Origin: Blastocladiella britannica
Lineage: Eukaryota > Blastocladiomycota > Blastocladiomycetes > Blastocladiales > Blastocladiaceae
Length of the DNA stretch: 12,701 bases
Direction: 5' to 3'
Assembly (NCBI GenBank): GCA_025349905.2
Contig: MU625062.1
Span: forward strand, 1-12,701
The notes beneath the pieces are model-generated. The model was not told the DNA's origin. It did no database searches and saw nothing but the letters and a program-made list of their open reading frames with translations. Both the position numbers and the translations under genes were made by a program. Positions 8,050-12,701 of the stretch are shown here, piece after piece. Every line of letters starts with the position of its first letter. Positions within the stretch are counted from its first letter, which is position 1.

Positions 8050-10113
8050 ATGCATCTCGCTCTTTTACTCCCTACCCTTGTGGTCGCTCTCTTGACCGGC
8101 ACCATGGCCAACGCCGCCACCGTCAGCACCACCTGCGGCGCCGGCCTCGCCACCTGCCCGACCGGCCAGTGCTGCTCGCAGTGGGGCTACTGCGGTACCG
8201 GCACCTCGTACTGCGCCGCCAACACCTGCCAGCCCCGGTACTCTGCCCTGAACGCCTGCGCGGCCGGGTCCGCCGACAAGTGCGGGACGGGCAAACCCCA
8301 ATGCACCTCGGGCCAGTGCTGCTCGCAGTACGGGTACTGCGGGACGGGTACTCCGTACTGCGGCGCTGGGTGCCAGGCCGTGTTTTCGTCGGGCGGGACG
8401 TGCTCTGCTTCATCTTCTTCATCTTCTTCATCTTCATCTTCGACTTCGACTTCCACCAAGACCACTTCAACGGCCACCTCGACTTCGACCAAGACGACGT
8501 CAACTACCACTTCGGCCACTCCGACTTCCACCGACACGCCCGGCGGCATCAACAGCCAGTGCGGGAGCGGCAAGCCGTCGTGCGGGACGGGCCTCTGCTG
8601 CTCCCAGTTCGGGTTCTGCGGCAACACCGCCGGTCATTGCGCGGCCGGTTCGTGCCAGCCGCGCTACTCGGGCTTGAACGCGTGCGCGTCTGGGTCGGCC
8701 GATTTCTGCGGTACGGGGAAACCGCAATGCCCGACGGGACAGTGCTGCTCGCAGTACGGCTACTGCGGGACGGGCGCGTCGTACTGCGGCGCCGGGTGCC
8801 AGCCGGTGTTTTCTTCGGGCGGAACTTGCTCGGCTGGTGGGTCATCGTCTAGTTCGTCGACCACTGCGACCTCCACGGCTACGACGAGTACCACGGTGAC
8901 GACTACGACGTCGACCATGACCACGACTACGGGAACGCCGACGCCGGCGCCGCTCGACAGTCGGTGCGGGAACGGCATTGGGAGTTGCCCGATTGGCCAG
9001 TGCTGCAGTCGCAACGGATGTATGTCTCACTTTTTATTATTTTATTATGTTCACTCAAGTTATTAACACCACTTCAAAAAAAAATAAAAAAAAATTAGAT
9101 TGCGGCATCGAAGACGTGTACTGTGACAAGGCCACTTACGGCTGCCAGCCGCAGTACGGTATGTTGACTTTTCATTTCTTTAATTTAACTTGCATTTCAC
9201 TCACTTAATTATAATATGAAATAGGCCTGTGCTCGGACGTGGCCACGATCGTCACCGACTCGCAGTGCGTGTCGACCGACATGGTCGCGTTCTCGTTTGA
9301 CGATGGACCGTGGCCCAACACCGACCTGCTGCTGTCCAAGTTTGAGGCGGCGGGCGGGAAAGTGACGCTGTACACCACGGGCTACTACAACATGGAAAAG
9401 TGCATTTACGACCGCGCCAGCACGCTGGTTCGGGCCAAGGCCAATGGTCACCAGGTACAATTATTTATATTACTTGGTTGCAGCTACAAAGGACTGACCA
9501 CGTTATGATTTAGATTGCCCACCACACCTGGTCGCACCCGGACCTGACCGCCAGTGACCAAGCCGGGATCGCGCTGGAAGTCGGACTCAACAATGTGGCG
9601 CTGCGCAAGATCTTGGGGGTCACGCCGCGTTTCCTGCGCCCGCCGTACGGCCGCACCAATGCGCAGACCGAGGAGAACTTGCGTTTGTTTGGCGTCGCGC
9701 ACATTTCCAAGTGGGATCTGGACACTCTGGACTGGGACTTTGAGAACACGCCGCTGGCGGCCCAGAAGGCCGTGCTGGATACCGCCGCCACTAGCCCGGG
9801 ACACTTGTTTGTGTCGCACGACGGGTACGTTGCACTCTACCGTGGTTATTGCTTGAGACAGACTGACATTGTGATTTTTTTAGGATCGCGACCACCCCGA
9901 CCGACTTGGTGGACTACATGATTACGTGGGCGCAGAAGCGTAACTTGCGCATGGTGACGGTCGGCGAGTGTGTTGGCGACCTGTACGTTTTACTCTTTTT
10001 TTTTTGGGGGGGGGGGTTGTTGCAGTCGCTAACTGATGCGTCGAATAAACAGCAACTTCTACCACTCGAACGTGACGGCCCCGACCGCCAAGGACGCGAC
10101 ATGGGTGTGCTAA
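8050..10113 (+). CDS. Secreted chitin/polysaccharide deacetylase (CE4) with five CBM18 chitin-binding modules
   Basis: Six exons: 8050-9019, 9099-9158, 9225-9454, 9514-9824, 9884-9982 and 10053-10113. The introns are 59-79 nt with GTATGT, GTACAA or GTACGT donors. The total is 1,731 nt, or 576 aa plus TAA. The start is the ATG that opens a signal peptide (MHLALLLPTLVVALLTGTMANA, cut near residues 22-23); the frame upstream of it has no ATG. Hevein-like CBM18 modules, with the pattern CCSQxGYCGTG, lie at about 29-70, 78-118, 171-212, 220-260 and 306-346. Ser/Thr-rich linkers at 119-170 and 261-305 are probably O-glycosylated. The CE4 (NodB-homology) domain has all its motifs: FDDGP (base Asp369, metal Asp370), HTWSH (metal His424 and His428), RPPYG at 462-466, DLDTLDW at 488-494 and LFVSHDG with acid His522. 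The enzyme should remove acetyl groups from chitin outside the cell, giving chitosan for wall remodelling or protection. No GPI-type hydrophobic tail is visible; the chain ends NVTAPTAKDATWVC. Confidence 0.95.
8134..8829 (+). repeat. Internal duplication of a two-CBM18 unit
   Basis: Residues about 29-118 and 171-260 are near-copies. Both read CQPRYS(A/G)LNACA(A/S)GSAD(K/F)C, then CGTGKPQC, then GAGCQ(A/P)VFSSGGTCSA, followed by Ser/Thr linkers. Corresponding cysteines keep the same spacing. The pair was therefore duplicated as a unit, approximately 8134-8403 and 8560-8829. The fifth module (from about 8965) is more divergent (CGNGIGSCPIGQCCSRNG). Confidence 0.85.
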
Positions 10114-10512
10114 TTCGTAAGCCAGCAACTTGTAACTCCTTTTGTTTTGTCAACTCATTCGTCTTTGAATCCATTGTATTTGCATCAATATATTTGTGTA
10201 TTTTCTTCTTATTCAAACAGTGGATGCGATCGAATCGGACTAGACTGGATCGTGGGAGTCGGGGCAGAACGATAACTGGTGCTAAAAAAAAAAGGACAGG
10301 ACACACCGTGCCTGCACTATTCCGCCGAGCCATCGTCGCTCGGCCTCGGCCTGGTGCGGATCAAACAACATGATGGCCTATTGCTGTGGCGTCGGTCGCG
10401 TGTGGAAGCGCGGACACGCCCTTTATGCTGGTAGGATGATGAGGGTTACACGCACCCCTCCACTCGCACTCAACAGCACCAACGACGCTTGCCTGCTTTT
10501 TTTCGCTTGAGC
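10114..10512. other. Downstream region of the deacetylase gene with a candidate 3'-UTR intron
   Basis: After the TAA at 10111-10113 a good donor (GTAAGC, 10117) and a pyrimidine-rich acceptor (TTCTTATTCAAACAG, ending at 10220) frame a possible 104-nt intron in the 3' UTR. Joining to a slightly earlier donor would instead swap the last two residues for a basic tail. I see no AATAAA in the immediate downstream DNA and no other gene up to 10512. Confidence 0.4.
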
Positions 10513-10544
10513 TCATGGATCTATTGTTCCTCTGGAGCCGTCCA

Positions 10545-10578
<34 letters not shown>

Positions 10579-10773
10579 TGTGCCAGTATGCCCGTGGCCG
10601 TGTTTGACGGCGAGCGCAGGGCTAATTTCGTTGAACCCACGCGAGAGGGCCGCGTCAAGGACGGCTGGGGCTCGGTACTCGGAAAGCACGTTTAATATTG
10701 CAATTGCCTCCTCGGGCGTACGAGTGGCACCAGCGGCTCGTGCAAGTACAAGATAAGCGATGTGGCCAATCAT
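10513..10773 (-). pseudogene. Short ORF resembling the N-terminus of the ankyrin-like WW family, ending in a poly-Asn run
   Basis: The ATG at 10773 opens an 86-codon frame. Its first about 63 residues look like real protein: LVLARAAGATRTPEEAIAIL then VLSEYRAPAVLDAALSRGF, two amphipathic helices with GC-rich third positions. The frame then enters an AAT microsatellite read as a run of Asn and stops soon after. From memory, blastocladialean ankyrin-like WW proteins often begin with a similar helical leader (hydrophobic, ATRTPEEA-like). No WW repeats follow. I therefore read it as a truncated family member or remnant; chance coding is possible. It starts just 3' of the gene at 10813 and overlaps that gene's poly(A) signal. 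Confidence 0.35.
10547..10578. repeat. (TTA)n microsatellite, about 10 units
   Basis: About 32 nt of perfect TTA repeat (AAT on the minus strand). It lies inside the short minus-strand ORF at 10773-10513, where it is read as consecutive asparagines. Confidence 0.95.
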
Positions 10774-10775
10774 TT

Positions 10776-10781
10776 TTTATT
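10776..10781 (-). terminator. Poly(A) signal AATAAA for the minus-strand ankyrin-like locus
   Basis: A perfect AATAAA on the minus strand, about 32 nt past the TGA at 10815-10813. It is the only such hexamer close to the end of this locus, and none is seen between the two reading frames of the locus (11262-11230). This favours a single transcript. Confidence 0.55.
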
Positions 10782-10812
10782 TGGCAAAATGGAAAAAAGA
10801 AATATATTGAAA

Positions 10813-11229
10813 TCACTCTGCCTGTCCCTCCGGTCCCAGGTACCACATAATCTCCCCTCTCTTGGACTTGACAAACAGCGGGATCTTGCGCGTGATCATC
10901 ACATCATACAACCACTGGTGCACGTCTTGGTCTCGATTGTCGAATTCGTCCAGCTTATCTTCATCAAAAAGGACGAATGAGTGGCCGGCAGCAAGGTAGG
11001 CTTGCAGCCACCATTCCAACATGGCGATATTGCTCCAATCAAACAATGATTCAAAGATTCTCGGTTCCAGAGGCAAGAGAGAGGCGACGGTGACATTGGC
11101 GCAAAGGCACCACCAATGTAAATACGTCGTGCAGGCATGCGCCTCCTTTGGAAGTGGTGGCAACGCGGCCGAGTCCAGAGTGGGGAAAATGGCGCCAATG
11201 AAACCGAGCGTGTACAGCGCGGTCCTCAT
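10813..11229 (-). CDS. C-terminal part of an ankyrin-like WW-repeat protein, in frame after a TAG
   Basis: The frame from the ATG at 11229 gives 138 residues ending MWYLGPEGQAE before TGA. It contains two family-like units, TTYLHWWCLCA and NIAMLEWWLQAYLAAGH, and then a distinct acidic and basic end (FDEDKLDEFDNRDQDVHQWL, then FVKSKRGE). Without a break the same frame continues upstream for ten more codons to a TAG at 11262-11260, where the neighbouring frame ends. It is therefore either a separate small gene or, more likely in my view, the C-terminal third of the upstream reading frame cut off by a nonsense codon. The role is unknown; ankyrin-like repeats normally bind proteins. Confidence 0.55.
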   Translation of the reverse strand: MRTALYTLGFIGAIFPTLDSAALPPLPKEAHACTTYLHWWCLCANVTVASLLPLEPRIFESLFDWSNIAMLEWWLQAYLAAGHSFVLFDEDKLDEFDNRDQDVHQWLYDVMITRKIPLFVKSKRGEIMWYLGPEGQAE

Positions 11230-11259
11230 GCCCAGGTTGGAGACGCAATGACTGAGTAA

Positions 11260-12072
11260 CTACTGGTGTTCCTGATCCAATTCAGGAGTAACCTGGGCAG
11301 AATGGCCAAGCAACCACATTTGCACCTGACAAGAACTGCTTAGGACCGCATTGATGAACAGTTCCCGCCAGGTGGTCATGGGCATTGGAAGTTGGCGTGC
11401 ATGCCACCATGCGAGCACGTCCACCGCGTCCTCTCGTGCTGCCCAGGTGAGAGCCTGAGCGCAATCAGTGAGGTCGGGCACTGGCAACTGGTCCTGATGA
11501 AGCTCCCACCACTCCAACACTTCGAGGCGGCCGTATCGAACCGCGTCAGGTACAAGATTCCGCGGCCATTTCACAATGAGCGAGTCGGCCGAGTGCAGCA
11601 CGAAATCGAGCAAAGCAACTTTGCAATCACAGACGCACATGGAGATAAAAAATGGTGACAGTTCCAGTTTACTGTACCGCAGCTCGGCGCATTTCTCGAC
11701 GGCCCACTGCAAGATGGGCAGCGATGTTCGAGATTCGATCTTAAAGAATGACTGCTGCGAGCTGGCGAGAAGTAAAAGCTCAGACTCATGACTGCGCCGC
11801 CAATACCGGTTCAGTACGCCCAAATTTGTGAAAGAATGGACCTCTTTGGCGACAGTTGGCGCTCCAAAGGTATGTGCTGCTGTGCGGTGCTTCAGAAAGC
11901 GCGTCCACCACCATTCGACCACATCAAGGTGCTGGTCAACGAGAACAGCGTCAGCAATCTTTGCCATGTCGTGGGGATTGGGGAGTCTTGAGCCAGCGTA
12001 CGCCCACCAAGTGTCGAGGGCTGTGATCGCACCGTCGCGAGATACTCGTTCGAGCGTATTCGCGTTGCTCAA
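11260..12072 (-). CDS. Ankyrin-like WW-repeat protein, 5' end unresolved
   Basis: The frame is open on the minus strand from 12138 (just after an in-frame TAA) to the TAG at 11262-11260, but holds no ATG near its 5' end; 12072 is a TTG. Repeat units of roughly 35 residues recur with a hydrophobic-x-W-W core: ALDTWWAYAGSRLP, VVEWWWTRFL, PILQWAVEKC, RLEVLEWWELHQDQLPVP and AVDVLAWWHARQLPMP. Each is followed by a short hydrophobic stretch and a second helix (such as AQALTWAARED), as in ankyrin-type helix pairs. Residues before the first WW (ADQVLQLSNANTLERVSRDG) also fit the repeat pattern, so the true N-terminus lies further upstream in another exon or has been lost. The codon use is ordinary, which argues for recent decay or a missed exon. 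A role as a protein-binding scaffold is inferred from the fold class. Confidence 0.6.
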   Translation of the reverse strand: MSNANTLERVSRDGAITALDTWWAYAGSRLPNPHDMAKIADAVLVDQHLDVVEWWWTRFLKHRTAAHTFGAPTVAKEVHSFTNLGVLNRYWRRSHESELLLLASSQQSFFKIESRTSLPILQWAVEKCAELRYSKLELSPFFISMCVCDCKVALLDFVLHSADSLIVKWPRNLVPDAVRYGRLEVLEWWELHQDQLPVPDLTDCAQALTWAAREDAVDVLAWWHARQLPMPMTTWRELFINAVLSSSCQVQMWLLGHSAQVTPELDQEHQ

Positions 12073-12208
12073 TTGCAGTACTTGGTCTGCCGAGACAATG
12101 ATCTCCCCCCGCGCGTGACGTGGATATTGGCTGTACCATTATACATGTTTTTTTTGTTGGCCAGGTCAAGATCTGACCAAGGACTCAACAGGCGCTTGGG
12201 GATCTGTT
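12073..12208. other. Short spacer between divergent frames, with a possible TATA box
   Basis: The ankyrin-like minus frame stays open through 12138. To its right on the plus strand is an AT-rich patch, TTATACATG, at 12139-12147, and a T8 run, which could serve the small rightward gene starting at 12209. Nothing else is seen. Confidence 0.3.
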
Positions 12209-12556
12209 ATGGCTTTCCTTTGCATTCAATCCGCACACTTTCATCCTTTTGGACTCGCTGCAGTCATGGAGCCCGTGCGCGCCTTCATGTCCTATACGCA
12301 GTTCTTGATGTTTGTCGACACCGATGTTCCTCATGCGATCCAGGTTTTGGGGGACGCTGATGCGGGTATGTACTTTTCTGCATTGGTATAACAGCGGCCA
12401 TCATCAAAAACACGCGCGGGCAGCTCTGGGACCTGTCGGGACTGCACGCTCGCGTCCATGCTGTACATGCTGCCCGAGAACTTGCTCAAGGAGGCACCGC
12501 AGGTCGCCAAGTGCCTCGACTCGGGCGGGCTGGTGTTGGATCTGATCGAGAAGTGA
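12209..12556 (+). CDS. Small unrecognised protein, gene structure uncertain
   Basis: An ATG at 12209 opens a natural-looking frame, with MEPVRAFMSYTQFLMFV and then DTDVPHAIQVLGDADAG. It would stop at a TAA (12389-12391) unless an intron is removed. In the same frame further on, the chain reads TCRDCTLASMLYMLP then ENLLKEAPQVAKCLDSGG and ends LDLIEK with TGA at 12554-12556. The best join I find is a 54-nt intron 12370-12423 (GTACTT...GGGCAG), which keeps the frame and matches donors elsewhere in the window; this gives about 97 aa. A 51-nt intron 12344-12394 is an alternative. A pyrimidine-rich run ending CAG at 12263 means the real start could be in an earlier exon, with ATG 12266 internal. 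I do not recognise the family. It is a soluble, Cys-containing, helical protein. Confidence 0.45.
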
Positions 12557-12701
12557 ATGGGTCGGATTTGGAATTTTTTTTTTTTTTAAAGCTTTTTTAG
12601 GCGTTGATTGAATGTTTCAGGTTCCGCTGTGTGACGATCAGCTGATGTCACAGGTACAGCACCGGGAAACGCTGTTTGTTTATAACATAGTGGCGCTCGC
12701 G
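12557..12701. other. Downstream DNA to the window edge
   Basis: A T11 run (12574-12584) follows the stop of the small gene, and AT-rich DNA continues from there. No clear AATAAA and no coding frame can be supported before the window ends. Confidence 0.4.

Noticed and set aside
8187..8627. Minus-strand ORF with long Val/Glu runs
   Set aside because: It is antisense to the Ser/Thr linker and Cys-rich CBM18 repeats, which create Glu/Val runs on the other strand.
11263..11336. An intron that would remove the TAG between the two ankyrin-like frames
   Set aside because: The donor/acceptor pairs tried (41 and 74 nt, ending CTCAG) have non-consensus donors and lead into a wrong downstream frame.
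12366..12394. 29-nt GTATGT...AACAG intron in the small right-hand gene
   Set aside because: It is shorter than any other intron in the window and shifts into a frame (ending HAVHAARELAQGG...) that does not look like protein.
1..12701. tRNA, rRNA, CRISPR array, insertion sequence or transposon ends
   Set aside because: No cloverleaf-like gene, no direct-repeat/spacer array and no transposase or reverse transcriptase motif was seen on either strand; the repeats present are microsatellites and protein-level duplications.

Overview
The window looks like GC-rich nuclear DNA from a zoosporic fungus, most likely Blastocladiomycota (the Allomyces/Catenaria/Blastocladiella group). What the sequence shows: small spliceosomal introns of about 54-89 nt with GTACGT/GTATGT-like donors and ...AG acceptors, AT-rich intergenic spacers with TATA-like boxes, long coding runs with GC-rich third positions, a secreted chitin-binding chitin deacetylase, and an ankyrin-like protein built around a recurring '(L/V)xWW' motif. 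I recall that last family as expanded in blastocladialean genomes. The phylum is inference; no rRNA or standard marker gene is present.

Layout, left to right. (1) At the left edge a minus-strand gene begins at 78 and runs out of the window. (2) 508-4783, minus strand: a four-exon gene for a 1,351-residue protein that I do not recognise. It has a compact conserved-looking block near residues 161-250, an alpha-helical segment near 445-570, and a very long His/Ala/Pro/Ser-rich tail carrying six copies of a 'PLPxS...(M/V/I)L' motif. (3) 5078-7505, minus strand: a three-exon gene for a 763-residue class III nucleotide cyclase with FHA-GAF-catalytic domain order, a bacterial-style architecture, and with the residues expected for ATP as substrate. 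(4) 7506-8049: a divergent promoter region with two complementary dinucleotide microsatellites. (5) 8050-10113, plus strand: a six-exon gene for a 576-residue secreted CE4 polysaccharide (chitin) deacetylase with five CBM18 (hevein-like) chitin-binding modules. (6) 10513-12138, minus strand: a family locus that looks decayed. It holds an ankyrin-like 'WW' reading frame with no visible ATG, an in-frame TAG after which the same frame stays open for another ~150 codons, a poly(A) signal, and then a short ORF that resembles an N-terminal fragment and runs into an AAT microsatellite. (7) 12209-12556, plus strand: a small unrecognised gene whose last intron must be chosen with care.

There is no operon logic here. 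The cyclase and the 1,351-residue gene are tandem on the minus strand, separated by ~295 bp, and the cyclase and deacetylase are divergent. The deacetylase would act on cell-wall or substrate chitin outside the cell, the cyclase would make cAMP in the cytosol, and the WW-repeat proteins are probably protein-binding scaffolds. Every multi-exon gene model here was joined by eye from splice signals and reading frame; the three large ones give totals divisible by three. The strongest leads are the FHA-GAF-cyclase fusion with its 57-nt in-frame exon, the repeated PLPxS motif, and the internally duplicated CBM18 pair.
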